Source of the DNA: JAVVHH01 sp965199585
GTDB taxonomy: Bacteria > Pseudomonadota > Alphaproteobacteria > Acetobacterales > Acetobacteraceae
Length of the DNA stretch: 64,000 nt
Reading direction: 5' to 3'
NCBI GenBank assembly: GCA_965199585.1
Contig: CBDASI010000002.1
Coordinates: 496,001-560,000, forward strand
The notes under the pieces: generated by a model
The model's database searches: none
What the model was told of the DNA's origin: nothing
The model's input: the letters and a program-made list of their open reading frames with translations, nothing else
In this document: in pieces, positions 1-8,613 of the stretch
How positions within the stretch are numbered: position 1 is the stretch's first letter
How the letters are laid out: every line of letters starts with the position of its first letter
Made by a program: the position numbers and the translations under genes

Positions 1-21
1 GCTGCGTCGATGGCCAAGTGA
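1..21 (+). CDS. 3' end of an upstream gene (partial)
   Basis: Frame 1 reads six codons (AASMAK) and then TGA at 19-21. The last base of that stop is the A of the next gene's ATG (TGATG overlap), the same coupling used by the following genes. Too little is visible to identify it. Given the two ABC ATPases downstream it is probably part of the same peptide-transport operon, for example a permease or solute-binding protein, but that is inference. Confidence 0.4.
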   Translation, partial: AASMAK

Positions 22-1262
22 TGACCACCACGATCCTCTACGCCGACCGCCTCGTCGACGGCACCGGCGCCGCGCCGCTTGCCGACCCGGTCCTGGTCAT
101 CGCCGATGGCTGCGTACGCGACATCTTCTCGGGTCGGGTGCCTGACGGCGCCGTGTCACCCGCCGCCGCAGAGCTTCGGCTGCCGGGCTGCACGCTGCTC
201 CCTGGCCTGATCGATGCGCACGTGCATCTCAACCTGCCGGGCGACGGCACGACTCTCGAAGTCGCGGCGCGCGAGACCGACGGCGTGCTGACCGCGACCG
301 CCACCCTCTCGGCCGTGCGCGCGCTCCAGGCCGGCATCACCACGGTGCGCGATCTCGGTGGGGCCCGCGGCACCATCTTCGACGTCCGCCGTGCCTTCGA
401 ACTCGGCCACGGGCACGGCGCCCGCATCGTCGCCTGCGGCCAACCGATCACCATCACCGGCGGCCACACCTGGTATCTCGGCGGCGAGGCGGACGGGCCG
501 GAGGGACTGCGCCGCAAGGTGCGCGAGATGGCCAAGCTCGGGGCCGACTACATCAAGGTGATGGCGACCGGCGGCGGCACGCTGAACACCATGTCCTGGC
601 TGCCCTCCTACAGCCGCGAGGAGCTGCAGGCGCTCGCCGACGAGGCACACCGGCTCGGCCGCACCATCACGGCGCACTGCCTGTGCGCGACGGCGATGGA
701 CTGGGTGGTGGAAGCCGGCTTCGACGGCATCGAACACGCCAGCTTTCTGGTCGACAAGACCGGCCACCAGGTCTTCGTGCCGGAGACGGCCGAGCGGGTG
801 GCGCGGGCGGGCATTCCCTGCACGACCACCTTGGCCGTCGGCGGGTTCATGCTGCGCGCGCTGCAGGCGATGGAGCGGCGCACCCCGGCCGAGCAAGCCG
901 CGCTCGACCGCTGGCTCTATATGTTCGACGACAACCTGGTGCAGTTCGGCAAGATGCGGGATGCCGGGGTGACGTGGGTCGCCGGCACCGATGCGGGCTG
1001 GCGTTATACCGAGATCGAGGGCATGCCGCTCGAACTCGAATTGATGCATCGGGGCGGGATGCCGGCGCTGGAGGCCATACATGCTGGCACCGGGCGGGCC
1101 GCAGAGGTCCTCGGCATCGCCGACCGGGTCGGCACGTTGCGGCCCGGCATGATCGCCGACGTCATCGCCGTCGCCGGCGATCCACTCGACGATCTGGCGC
1201 GCTTGGGCGATGTGCGGCTGGTGCTGCAGGGTGGCGAGGTCCGGGTGCAGCGCGCCGGATGA
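21..1262 (+). CDS. metal-dependent amidohydrolase (Sgx9260/prolidase-like)
   Basis: A 413-residue amidohydrolase-superfamily enzyme, probably a zinc hydrolase of amide or peptide bonds. The TIM-barrel signatures are in order: DAHVHL (first metal pair, about residue 62), YIKVMATGGG (lysine that is carboxylated and bridges the metals), TAHC, IEHASF and TDAG (catalytic Asp). The C-terminus has the usual LRPGMIADVIAV turn. The family includes imidazolonepropionase-like proteins and Xaa-Pro or N-acyl amino-acid hydrolases; the substrate cannot be read from sequence. A GTG directly precedes the ATG; I chose the ATG at 21 because it forms a TGATG overlap with the upstream stop. The stop overlaps the next ATPase gene by ATGA, so it probably processes something imported by that transporter. 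Confidence 0.85.
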   Translation: MTTTILYADRLVDGTGAAPLADPVLVIADGCVRDIFSGRVPDGAVSPAAAELRLPGCTLLPGLIDAHVHLNLPGDGTTLEVAARETDGVLTATATLSAVRALQAGITTVRDLGGARGTIFDVRRAFELGHGHGARIVACGQPITITGGHTWYLGGEADGPEGLRRKVREMAKLGADYIKVMATGGGTLNTMSWLPSYSREELQALADEAHRLGRTITAHCLCATAMDWVVEAGFDGIEHASFLVDKTGHQVFVPETAERVARAGIPCTTTLAVGGFMLRALQAMERRTPAEQAALDRWLYMFDDNLVQFGKMRDAGVTWVAGTDAGWRYTEIEGMPLELELMHRGGMPALEAIHAGTGRAAEVLGIADRVGTLRPGMIADVIAVAGDPLDDLARLGDVRLVLQGGEVRVQRAG

Positions 1263-2212
1263 GCCTGCTCGCGGTCGAGGACCTACAGACGCATTTCCGC
1301 ACCCGCGCGGGCGAGGTGCGCGCCGTCGATGGCTTGAGCTTCACGCTCGATCGCGGCCGCGCGCTGGGGATTGTCGGCGAGTCCGGCTCGGGCAAGACGG
1401 TGACGTCGCTGTCGATCATGCGGCTGCTCGAGGCGCCCGGGTTCATCGCCGGTGGGCGGGTGTTGCTCGACGGGAAGGACATGGTCTCGCTGTCCGAGCG
1501 CGAGATCCGCGCCATCCGCGGGCGGCAAATCTGCCTGGTGTTCCAGGATCCGATGACTGCGCTCAACCCGGTCTATCGCGTCGGCGACCAGATCGTCGAA
1601 GCGATGCAGGCGCATGCGCCGATCGGGCACGCCGCCGCGCTCGCGCGGGCGACCGAGCTGTTCCGCCAGCTCGGCATTCCGGCGCCGGCGCAGCATGTGC
1701 GGGAGTATCCGCATCAGCTCAGCGGCGGCATGCGGCAGCGTGTCATGATCGCGATGGCGCTGGTCAACGAGCCGGAGTTGCTGATCCTCGACGAGCCCAC
1801 CACTGCGCTCGACGTCACCATCCAGGCCCAGATCCTCGACCTGATCCGCGGCCTGCGTCACCGGGTCAACACGGCGGTGCTGCTCATCACCCATGACATC
1901 GGCGTCGTAGAGGAGGTCTGTGACGAGGTGCTGGTGATGTATGCCGGCCGGGTGATGGAATGGGGGACCGTCGCGCAGGTTACCGGCGACCCGAAGCATC
2001 CCTACACGCGCGGCCTGCTGGCCTCGATCCCGACCCGGGCCAAGCGCGGCACTCCCTTGGACGCCATCGCCGGAACGGTGCCCGGCGCGCTGGCGCGGCC
2101 ACCGGGCTGTCCGTTCACGCCGCGCTGCCCGCAAGCGATGCCGCAATGTAGCGCCGATCCCGGGCTGCGTGACCCCGGCGACGGCCGCCAGGTCGCGTGT
2201 TGGCTTTACTGA
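1259..2212 (+). CDS. peptide ABC transporter ATP-binding protein (DppD/OppD type)
   Basis: 317-residue nucleotide-binding subunit of a dipeptide/oligopeptide/nickel-type importer, acting on the cytoplasmic face of the membrane. Walker A GESGSGKT is at residues 40-47, the signature is LSGGMRQR, Walker B is LLILDEPTTALD, and the H-loop is LLITHD. The C-terminal oligopeptide-transporter domain carries cysteines (CPFTPRCPQAMPQC) typical of DppD/OppD. The start is set by the ATGA overlap with the amidohydrolase; the stop overlaps the next ATPase by TGATG. The longer open frame upstream of 1259 lies wholly within the amidohydrolase and is not coding. Permeases and binding protein for this transporter must lie left of the window. 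Confidence 0.93.
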   Translation: MSLLAVEDLQTHFRTRAGEVRAVDGLSFTLDRGRALGIVGESGSGKTVTSLSIMRLLEAPGFIAGGRVLLDGKDMVSLSEREIRAIRGRQICLVFQDPMTALNPVYRVGDQIVEAMQAHAPIGHAAALARATELFRQLGIPAPAQHVREYPHQLSGGMRQRVMIAMALVNEPELLILDEPTTALDVTIQAQILDLIRGLRHRVNTAVLLITHDIGVVEEVCDEVLVMYAGRVMEWGTVAQVTGDPKHPYTRGLLASIPTRAKRGTPLDAIAGTVPGALARPPGCPFTPRCPQAMPQCSADPGLRDPGDGRQVACWLY

Positions 2213-3186
2213 TGGAGCCGTTGCTCGAGATCCACGACCTGCGGACGTATTACAAGACGCGCGGCACCGTGGTGAAAGCGGTAGACGGCGTGTCGCTCTC
2301 CATCGGCCGCGGCGAGACGGTCGGCCTGGTCGGCGAGTCCGGCTGCGGCAAGTCAACGCTCGGACGCTCGATCCTGCGATTGGAACAGCCGCACTCCGGC
2401 CGGATCCTGTTCGAGGGCCGAGACCTCCTCACCCTGCCCGCGCGGCAGATGAAGCGGGTTCGGCAAGACATCCAGGCCATCTTCCAGGACCCGTTCGGGT
2501 CGCTCGACCCTCGCATGACGGTGCATCAGCAGGTGGCCGAAGGATTGATCATCCAGGGGCTGCTAGGCCGCGACGAGCGGGACGAGCGGGTTACCGGGTT
2601 GATCGACCGCGTCGGCCTGAGGCGCGAGCACCTCAACCGCTACCCGCACGAGTTCAGCGGCGGCCAGCGGCAGCGGATCGGCATCGCCCGCGCACTCGCG
2701 CTACGGCCGAAATTCATCCTCGCCGACGAGCCGGTCTCCGCGCTCGACGTCTCGGTCCAGTCACAAGTGCTCAATCTGCTGGCCGAGCTGCAGCGCGAGT
2801 TCGGCCTGACCTATCTGTTCATCGCGCACGATCTCTCGGTGGTCGAATACATCAGCGACCGCGTCGGCGTGATGTATCTCGGCCGGCTGGTAGAGTTTGC
2901 CAGCGCCGAGCAGCTCTACGACGATCCTCGGATGCCCTACACGCGGGCGCTGCTCTCAGCCACGCCCGGCAGCGAGCGCAGGACAGGCCGCAAGCGGATC
3001 GTGCTGACCGGCGATGTCCCGAGCCCGCTCGACCCGCCGTCCGGCTGCCCCTTCCATACGCGCTGCTGGCTCGCGGAGGACATCTGCCGCCGTGAGGCAC
3101 CGGTTCTGCAGGAGATTGAGCCCGAGCACGTCGCGGCATGCCACTTTGCGCACGACAAGGCCCGGATCTCGACGAGCCCAGTCTGA
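2212..3186 (+). CDS. peptide ABC transporter ATP-binding protein (DppF/OppF type)
   Basis: 324-residue partner ATPase of the preceding DppD-like protein; the two form the heterodimeric motor of a peptide-type importer. Walker A GESGCGKS is at residues 41-48, the signature is FSGGQRQRIGIARAL, Walker B is FILADEPVSALD, and the H-loop is LFIAHD. The C-terminal domain has GCPFHTRCWLAEDIC. In-frame TTG and CTG codons upstream (from 2197) are possible starts, but the ATG at 2212 overlaps the previous stop (TGATG) and gives the normal family N-terminus. It is the last gene of its operon; the next gene is convergent. Confidence 0.93.
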   Translation: MEPLLEIHDLRTYYKTRGTVVKAVDGVSLSIGRGETVGLVGESGCGKSTLGRSILRLEQPHSGRILFEGRDLLTLPARQMKRVRQDIQAIFQDPFGSLDPRMTVHQQVAEGLIIQGLLGRDERDERVTGLIDRVGLRREHLNRYPHEFSGGQRQRIGIARALALRPKFILADEPVSALDVSVQSQVLNLLAELQREFGLTYLFIAHDLSVVEYISDRVGVMYLGRLVEFASAEQLYDDPRMPYTRALLSATPGSERRTGRKRIVLTGDVPSPLDPPSGCPFHTRCWLAEDICRREAPVLQEIEPEHVAACHFAHDKARISTSPV

Positions 3187-3195
3187 AAGGTTCTC

Positions 3196-3216
3196 CGGGC
3201 CGGCGACCGGTGCCCG
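3196..3216. terminator. possible bidirectional hairpin between convergent genes
   Basis: CGGGC at 3196-3200 pairs with GCCCG at 3212-3216, with an inner CGG/CCG pairing, between two convergent stop codons. No U-tract follows on either strand, so intrinsic termination is uncertain. Confidence 0.3.
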
Positions 3217-4107
3217 TCATTGCGATCGAGTTCGAGCCGCATCGACATCTGGCCTCCGGAAGCGAGTCCTCAACGCGTCCCACTCGTCGGAACCGAACCG
3301 CCTAAACCGCTCCGACACACTCTTCTGGCCGAAGCTCGGCGGCGGCGTATCCGTCTCCCGCAGCGCGTCCAACGTTGCGGTGACGGCGTTCATCACGGCG
3401 CTGAGCAGGAGACTCGGCATGATGGTGAGGCGGTACCCCATCGCTTCGGCCTCACGGAGCCCGAGGTCGGGCGTCTTCCCGGCGACGACCATGTTGAGCA
3501 GGCAAGGGCCGCGAACCCGTTTTGGGATCTCTGCGACCTCCTCCAACGAGGCCGGTGATTCGACGAAGGCGAGATCGGCGCCGTTGTCGAGCGCCGCGTT
3601 CGCGCGTGCCACCGCGGCATCCAACCCCATGACCGACCGGGCGTCGGTGCGCGCGATGACAACGAAATCGGGGTCCCGCCTCGCTGCGACCGCGGCGCGG
3701 ATCTTGGCGATGAATTCATCCTCGGGGACCAACTCCTTACCGTCCAAATGGCCGCAGCGCTTCGGCATCACCTGGTCCTCGATGTGCAGACCAGCGACCC
3801 CGCCGCGCTCGTATTCCTGCACCGTGCGCGTGACGTTCAGCTCGTTGCCATAGCCAGTATCGGCGTCGGCGATCACCGGGATGCTCGCTGTCCGCGCGAT
3901 CAGCGCCGCGTTGGCGGCCATCTCGGTCATCGTCAGCAGCCCGAAGTCCGGCAGCCCGCGCGACATCGACGTGCCGGCACCGGTCATGTAGAGCGCCTGG
4001 AAGCCGGCCTGTTGCGCGAGCGTGGCGGTGATGCCGTCGTAAACACCCGGCGCGCGGATCATCGCCGGTCCGGCCAACAAGGTACGTAGTCGCGATGTGG
4101 GCGTCAT
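3217..4107 (-). CDS. isocitrate lyase/PEP mutase family protein
   Basis: 296-residue TIM-barrel enzyme of the phosphoenolpyruvate mutase / 2-methylisocitrate lyase superfamily, which makes or breaks C-C or P-C bonds next to an oxyanion, with Mg2+. Visible motifs: YMTGAG near the N-terminus, IADADTGYGN (Mg-binding aspartates), GLHIEDQ followed by PKRCGH (mobile catalytic loop with its cysteine, as in the lyase branch) and VVIARTDA. I start at the ATG at 4107 because GGAG lies about 10 bases upstream; a longer frame to 4182 has no family-like sequence. It is the last gene of the minus-strand cluster headed by the MFS importer, 16 bases after the reductase gene. Substrate unknown; oxaloacetate-like or 2-methylisocitrate-like acids are possible. 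Confidence 0.85.
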   Translation of the reverse strand: MTPTSRLRTLLAGPAMIRAPGVYDGITATLAQQAGFQALYMTGAGTSMSRGLPDFGLLTMTEMAANAALIARTASIPVIADADTGYGNELNVTRTVQEYERGGVAGLHIEDQVMPKRCGHLDGKELVPEDEFIAKIRAAVAARRDPDFVVIARTDARSVMGLDAAVARANAALDNGADLAFVESPASLEEVAEIPKRVRGPCLLNMVVAGKTPDLGLREAEAMGYRLTIMPSLLLSAVMNAVTATLDALRETDTPPPSFGQKSVSERFRRFGSDEWDALRTRFRRPDVDAARTRSQ

Positions 4108-4123
4108 CTCGATGCTCCCGTCG

Positions 4124-5305
4124 TCAATGGAATTCGGCGCGATGGACGGCGGCGCCCGCGAGCTGACGGCGCGCTTTGACATGATCGGCAGGGCGGTTGA
4201 TCGACTCGACGCCGATCAGGCGCTCCTGCCGGAAGCAATAGACCGAGAAGGCATGCGCCTCGCCCCGCACCACCGCGTCGTCCGCTCCCGCGGTCAGCCC
4301 GGCAACCTGCAGGCGCGCGCCCTGATCGGACCAGAACCAGGGCAGTGCGTCGTATGGCTTGGGCGTCCCGAGGATGCCGGCGGCCACGCACCGGGCCTGA
4401 TCGACCGCGTTCTGCACCGATTCCAGCCGGAGCATGCCGCCGCCGTGGACCGACGGATACCGTGCGCAATCGCCCAGCGCGTAGATGCTGGGGTCCGAGG
4501 TGCGAAGCCCGGCGTCGACGACGATCCCTCCCTCCGCCGCGAGCCCGGCGGCCTCGGCGAGTTCCACGTTCGGCACCACGCCGATGGCGATGACGACCAA
4601 GTCGGCCGGCAAACTCTCGCCGCTTGCGGTTCGCACGCCCGTCGCCGCGTCACCGCCCGTGATGGCCGTGACGCTCTCGCCGAGCCGGACAGCGATGCCA
4701 TTGGTGCGGTGATGCGCCAGCATGTAGTCGGCGATCGCCGGGCTGACGGTCCGGCCCATCAAACGGTCGCCAGCCTCAATCACGTGCACCGACAGCCCCA
4801 GCGCGCACGCCGATGCTGCCATCTCGAGGCCCTGGAAGCCGCCGCCGACGACGATGACCCGCCCGCCTTGCGCAGCATGGAGCGCCGCCCGCAGCGCGAG
4901 GCCATCCGCCGCGTCCCGCAGGGTGAACACGCCTGTGCGGTCGATGCCCGATACCGTCAGCTTGCGATTGCGCGCGCCGGTCGCCAGAACCAATGTGTCG
5001 TAGTCGATCGCGCTACCATCCTCGGCATGAACCTGCTGGGCCGCGCGGTCGACCGACGCAGCCCGCATGCCGAGGCGCACTGCGATGCCATGTTTCTCGT
5101 AGAACCCGGCGGGCCGAAAGATCAGCGCCTCCGGGTCGTCAGAGGTCTTGATGAAGGCCTTGGACAGCGGGGGGCGCTGATACGGCAGGGCCGACTCCTC
5201 GCCGATCAGCGTCACCTTCCCGCTGAAACCGCCCTCGCGCAACGACGTCGCGAGTTGGAACCCGCCCTGCCCCGCGCCGACGATGACGACCCCGGCAGCG
5301 CTCAA
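4124..5305 (-). CDS. FAD-dependent ferredoxin reductase (BphA4-like)
   Basis: 393-residue pyridine-nucleotide:ferredoxin oxidoreductase that passes electrons from NAD(P)H through FAD to a [2Fe-2S] protein. The N-terminal FAD site is VVIVGAGQGGFQLATSLR, followed by the PYQRPPLSK motif of oxygenase-coupled reductases. The second Rossmann site is VIVVGGGFQGLEMAAS, the FAD pyrophosphate motif is IYALGDCARYP, and a C-terminal reductase domain follows. No ATG fits: the TTG at 5305 overlaps the ferredoxin stop (TTGA) and places the FAD motif at the very N-terminus. The natural partner is the adjacent ferredoxin. No oxygenase large subunit lies in the cluster. Confidence 0.88.
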   Translation of the reverse strand: MSAAGVVIVGAGQGGFQLATSLREGGFSGKVTLIGEESALPYQRPPLSKAFIKTSDDPEALIFRPAGFYEKHGIAVRLGMRAASVDRAAQQVHAEDGSAIDYDTLVLATGARNRKLTVSGIDRTGVFTLRDAADGLALRAALHAAQGGRVIVVGGGFQGLEMAASACALGLSVHVIEAGDRLMGRTVSPAIADYMLAHHRTNGIAVRLGESVTAITGGDAATGVRTASGESLPADLVVIAIGVVPNVELAEAAGLAAEGGIVVDAGLRTSDPSIYALGDCARYPSVHGGGMLRLESVQNAVDQARCVAAGILGTPKPYDALPWFWSDQGARLQVAGLTAGADDAVVRGEAHAFSVYCFRQERLIGVESINRPADHVKARRQLAGAAVHRAEFH

Positions 5306-5619
5306 ACCTGGGCTTCCGGCAGACGGACTTGGAGCCCGGCCAGCTCCGCGGTCACGAAGATCTGGCAACTCAGCCGGCTCTCGGCCGTGCTCGGGACCGC
5401 CGTGGCGTCGAGCATGTCGTCCTCGAGCGCGCTGCGCGGCGGCAAGCCGGGCATCGGCGTGACGAAGACATGGCAGGTCGCGCAGGCCGCGGCCCCGCCG
5501 CATTCGGCCAATATGCCGTCGACGTCGTTGAGCATCGCGGCGCGCATGACGCTCTGGCCGAGCGCGGCCTCGACGGTCTGAACGGCGCCGGTCGGGTGGA
5601 TGAAGACAATTTCGGGCAC
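5302..5619 (-). CDS. [2Fe-2S] ferredoxin (adrenodoxin type)
   Basis: 105-residue soluble electron carrier. It has the vertebrate/bacterial-P450 ferredoxin cysteine pattern: CGGAAACATCHVFV gives C-x5-C-x2-C, and a fourth cysteine follows in RLSCQIFV. The acidic stretch ALEDDMLD between them is typical of the partner-docking face. The GTG at 5619 is chosen because GGAG sits 10 bases upstream and the product begins PEIVFIHPTG as in the family; sequence further upstream does not resemble a ferredoxin. Translationally coupled to the reductase by TTGA. It probably hands electrons to the Rieske protein or to an enzyme outside the window. Confidence 0.9.
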   Translation of the reverse strand: MPEIVFIHPTGAVQTVEAALGQSVMRAAMLNDVDGILAECGGAAACATCHVFVTPMPGLPPRSALEDDMLDATAVPSTAESRLSCQIFVTAELAGLQVRLPEAQV

Positions 5620-5630
5620 GTCGACTGCTC

Positions 5631-6017
5631 CTAAACCGTGACGAAGACTTGTCCGTCGGCGACCGTGACCGGATACATGCGCAGCCGGGTCATGCCGGTG
5701 CCGAACATCTCCTTGCCGGTATTCAGGTCGTATTCGAACCCGTGCCACGGACACACCAGCACTTCGCCGGCATGGGCGAACTGCAGCTCGCCGGGCGTCG
5801 TCGGCGGCCAGGTTCCACCGACGATGCCGCCGCAGATCTTGGCGCCCTTGTGCGGGCACCAGTTGCGCACGGCGCGCAATTCCCCTCCGGCCAACCGGAT
5901 GACGCCGATGTCGTGGCCGGGGATGTCGACCATGACGAACTTGCCGGCCACAAAATCGGCGTCCGATCCGACGCCGACCTGCTGCTTGGGCGGTGGTGCC
6001 GCTCTCACTTCCGACAT
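5631..6017 (-). CDS. Rieske [2Fe-2S] protein with long inter-motif insertion
   Basis: 128-residue stand-alone Rieske-domain protein. Cluster ligands are in CPHKG (C-x-H, residues about 54-56) and CPWHG (C-x2-H). The two motifs are separated by 32 residues rather than the usual 15-17, with the insert containing GGTWPPTTPGE. There is no mononuclear-iron catalytic domain, so it is not an oxygenase alpha subunit; it is either an electron carrier or a partner of the neighbouring amidohydrolase. The ATG at 6017 directly follows the amidohydrolase stop, so the two are coupled. The insertion resembles a Rieske subfamily I recall next to amidohydrolases in other bacteria; that recollection should be verified. 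Confidence 0.87.
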   Translation of the reverse strand: MSEVRAAPPPKQQVGVGSDADFVAGKFVMVDIPGHDIGVIRLAGGELRAVRNWCPHKGAKICGGIVGGTWPPTTPGELQFAHAGEVLVCPWHGFEYDLNTGKEMFGTGMTRLRMYPVTVADGQVFVTV

Positions 6018-7139
6018 TCAGGCGCTCAGACGCAGCACGTTGCGCGCATTGGTGCGGAAGATCTTGTCGCGATCGCCCTGGCTCAGCGTGCGCAGCGACT
6101 GCATCGGCATGTCGTTGTCCCAATGCGGGTAGTCCGTGCTGAAGCAGAGATTGTCGACGCCGACCATCTGCACTAGGCGGTCCAGGTCCCGCGGGTCGCG
6201 CGGCTCCTCGATCGGCTGGGTGGTGAACCAGACATGTTTGGCGATGTAGTCGATCGGCGACTTCTTCACCCAGGGCACTTCGTGCCGCAGGCCGCGCCAC
6301 AACCGATCCATGCGGAGCATCACCGGGATCGGCCAGACGAAACCGTATTCGACGAACAGGATCCGCAGGTTCGGGAAGCGCTCGAACAAGCCGCTCATGA
6401 TCATGCTGTTGAGATTGGCCTCGGCGCCTTGGCCGAGTGTGACGTACCGCTCGATGTACGTGTCGGGCATTCCGCCGGCCGGCATCGGGGCGCCGTTGTA
6501 GATCGCCTCCGACCCGGTGACGTGCAGCAGCACCGGCAGATCCATCTCCGCCGCCGCCTCGAAGATCGGCCACCAGTACCGGTTGCCCATCAGGATCGCC
6601 AGCGGCGGCACGGCGACGGCGCTGACCTGGCCGTGTCCGCCGACCCGGCGGATCTCGGCAGCCGCGGCGGCCGGATCCTGCGACGGCACGACCGGCGCGT
6701 AGGTCAGGCGCTTATCGACCGACAGCCACTGGTCGATGTAGTAATCGTTGAACGCGCTGGCGAGCACGATGCTCTCGTCGACCGAGGCGTGCACGGCACA
6801 ATACTTGCCGGATTCCAGGCTGTTCAGTAAGCACAGCGATATGTCGTTCGCGTCGAGCAGATCCTTGACCAGGAAGGCGGGATCGCTGCCGCCGGGCTTG
6901 CCGGGGGCCGGGGCCGCATCGTCACGCACGACGGTCCCGTTCGGTTGGGCATAGCGCAGGGTCAGGCCGCCCTGGATGGTGTGCGCGCGCTTGCGGATGA
7001 AGCGCTGCTTCCAGGCGTCCGGCATGTAGTCGTAGAGGGTCTGGAAGCCGCCGGCGACCAACGGATGGACGTCGCAATCGACGATCCCCGGCAGCGTTTC
7101 GGTGGCGGCCTGTTTGAAGCCGAGGGTCATGTCGTCCAT
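6018..7139 (-). CDS. amidohydrolase family 2 protein (decarboxylase-like TIM barrel)
   Basis: 373-residue amidohydrolase-2 enzyme, the family of ACMS decarboxylase, gamma-resorcylate decarboxylase and related ring-cleavage or lactone hydrolases. Motifs: DCDVHP at the N-terminus (metal site), LLHVTGSEA mid-protein, and FSTDYPHWDND near the C-terminus carrying the catalytic Asp and His. The start at 7139 has GGAG about 8 bases upstream. It sits between the MFS importer and the Rieske protein. The set suggests degradation of an imported aromatic or heteroaromatic acid, but the reaction (decarboxylation or hydrolysis) cannot be assigned. Confidence 0.85.
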   Translation of the reverse strand: MDDMTLGFKQAATETLPGIVDCDVHPLVAGGFQTLYDYMPDAWKQRFIRKRAHTIQGGLTLRYAQPNGTVVRDDAAPAPGKPGGSDPAFLVKDLLDANDISLCLLNSLESGKYCAVHASVDESIVLASAFNDYYIDQWLSVDKRLTYAPVVPSQDPAAAAAEIRRVGGHGQVSAVAVPPLAILMGNRYWWPIFEAAAEMDLPVLLHVTGSEAIYNGAPMPAGGMPDTYIERYVTLGQGAEANLNSMIMSGLFERFPNLRILFVEYGFVWPIPVMLRMDRLWRGLRHEVPWVKKSPIDYIAKHVWFTTQPIEEPRDPRDLDRLVQMVGVDNLCFSTDYPHWDNDMPMQSLRTLSQGDRDKIFRTNARNVLRLSA

Positions 7140-7164
7140 CGTGTCGTCTCCGGGATGAATAGTG

Positions 7165-8553
7165 TCAGTGACTGGCGAGCTGCGCGTCGGCGGACCGAAG
7201 AGGTGGGTCGACGCGCTCGGCCAGCGCCTCCAGTGATAGATTGCTGGTCTCGCGCCCCATGAGGAACACCGCCGCGGCGAGCAACAGCAGGCTGCCGACC
7301 AGGAACGTCGCGACGCCCTCGATGCCGAATGCGCCGAAGATCGAGACGATGACGAAGCCGACCATGCTAGAGGTCAGGCGGCCGGTGCCGGTCGCCACCG
7401 AGACGCCACGCAGGCGCAACCGGGTCGGGAACTGCTCGGGAATGTAGAGCGCGAAGCCGCAGGCGGTGATGGCATAAGCACAGAGCGTTAGGGCGAAGCC
7501 GACGATGACCAACTCCGCGCCACTTCCGACATTGGGGTAGAGCACGCCCAGCGCCGCCTCGGTCAGGGCCAGCCCGATCAAACTATGGCGTCGGCCGAAC
7601 CGATCGGCGATCAGGGCGCCGACCAGACCGCCTAGGGGCGCGCCGACGCCCATCAGGCCGAAGAACCACAGCGAGGACACGACGGAGAAGCCCTGCTTGA
7701 CCAGGAAGGTCGGCACCCAGGACAGGAAGCCATACAGGTTGATGCCGCTGATCACCGCGATGATCATACCGAGCAGCGTGTTGCGGATCAGCGCGGCGCC
7801 GAACAACTCCTTGATCGACCCCGCCGCCACCACGACGTTCGACGTCTCGATGACCGGTGGCAGCGGCGCCGTGCGCGCGGCTTCGGCTTCGATGCTGGCG
7901 ACGAGCGCTTCGGCCTCCGCCAAGCGGCCCTGAGATTCCAGCCAGCGCGGCGACTCCGGCATGTTCTTGCGCATCGCCCACACCACCAGGGCGCAGACGC
8001 CGACGATGCCGAACATCCAGCGCCAACCGATGTTCGGGATGATCCAGGCGCCGCCGATGCCGACGACCGGCACCGCCAGATTCGTGATCACCGACAGCAG
8101 GGCCACGAAGCGGCCGCGCTTGGCCCGCGGCATGAACTCCGCCAGGCTCGAATACCCGACGACGATCTCGGCCCCCATGCCGATGCCCATGAAGAAGCGG
8201 ATCACGATCAGCACCGTCATGTTCGGCGCGAACGCGGCGGCGATGGAGGCGAGGCCGAAGATCAGCAGATTGACCTGGTAGGTGAAGCGCCGGCCAAACC
8301 GGTCGCCCAGGATACCCGAGGAGAACGTGCCGACCAGCATGCCGAGGAACGTGGCCGACAGGAACGTCGCGTTCGTCGCGAGATCGGACCACCCCGACTT
8401 CACCATCGCGCCGAGCACGCCGCTGGCGAGATAGATGTCGCAGGCGTCGAGGAACATGCCGAGCCCGATCAGCACCAGCACCCGGTGGTGAAAACTGCCG
8501 ATCGGCAAACGATCCAATCGCGCGCCGGCATTGATCCCGTTCATGGTGCCCAT
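7165..8553 (-). CDS. MFS transporter (aromatic-acid/sugar-porter like)
   Basis: About 462 residues with twelve hydrophobic segments. Family signatures are present: GILGDRFGRRFTYQ in loop 2-3, RFFMGIGMGAEIVVGYSSLAEFMPRAKRGR in the fourth/fifth helix region (too long to be chance), and a second DRFGRR motif in loop 8-9 (IADRFGRRHS). The C-terminal sequence IPEQFPTRLRLRGVS is typical of the AAHS and sugar-porter branches. The ATG at 8553 has GGAGG about 8 bases upstream; ATG 8544 is an alternative. First gene of the minus-strand cluster and divergent from the LysR gene, so it probably imports the inducer/substrate. Confidence 0.86.
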   Translation of the reverse strand: MGTMNGINAGARLDRLPIGSFHHRVLVLIGLGMFLDACDIYLASGVLGAMVKSGWSDLATNATFLSATFLGMLVGTFSSGILGDRFGRRFTYQVNLLIFGLASIAAAFAPNMTVLIVIRFFMGIGMGAEIVVGYSSLAEFMPRAKRGRFVALLSVITNLAVPVVGIGGAWIIPNIGWRWMFGIVGVCALVVWAMRKNMPESPRWLESQGRLAEAEALVASIEAEAARTAPLPPVIETSNVVVAAGSIKELFGAALIRNTLLGMIIAVISGINLYGFLSWVPTFLVKQGFSVVSSLWFFGLMGVGAPLGGLVGALIADRFGRRHSLIGLALTEAALGVLYPNVGSGAELVIVGFALTLCAYAITACGFALYIPEQFPTRLRLRGVSVATGTGRLTSSMVGFVIVSIFGAFGIEGVATFLVGSLLLLAAAVFLMGRETSNLSLEALAERVDPPLRSADAQLASH

Positions 8554-8613
8554 TCGGCCGCCCTCCTGCTCCGCTGTTGGTCGCGGCGTGCCGACAGGTC
8601 TGACAGCGTCGCG

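Noticed and set aside
1283..2356. 357-codon minus-strand frame over the first two ABC ATPases
   Set aside because: No start signal or domain; entirely contained within two clear plus-strand ATPase genes.
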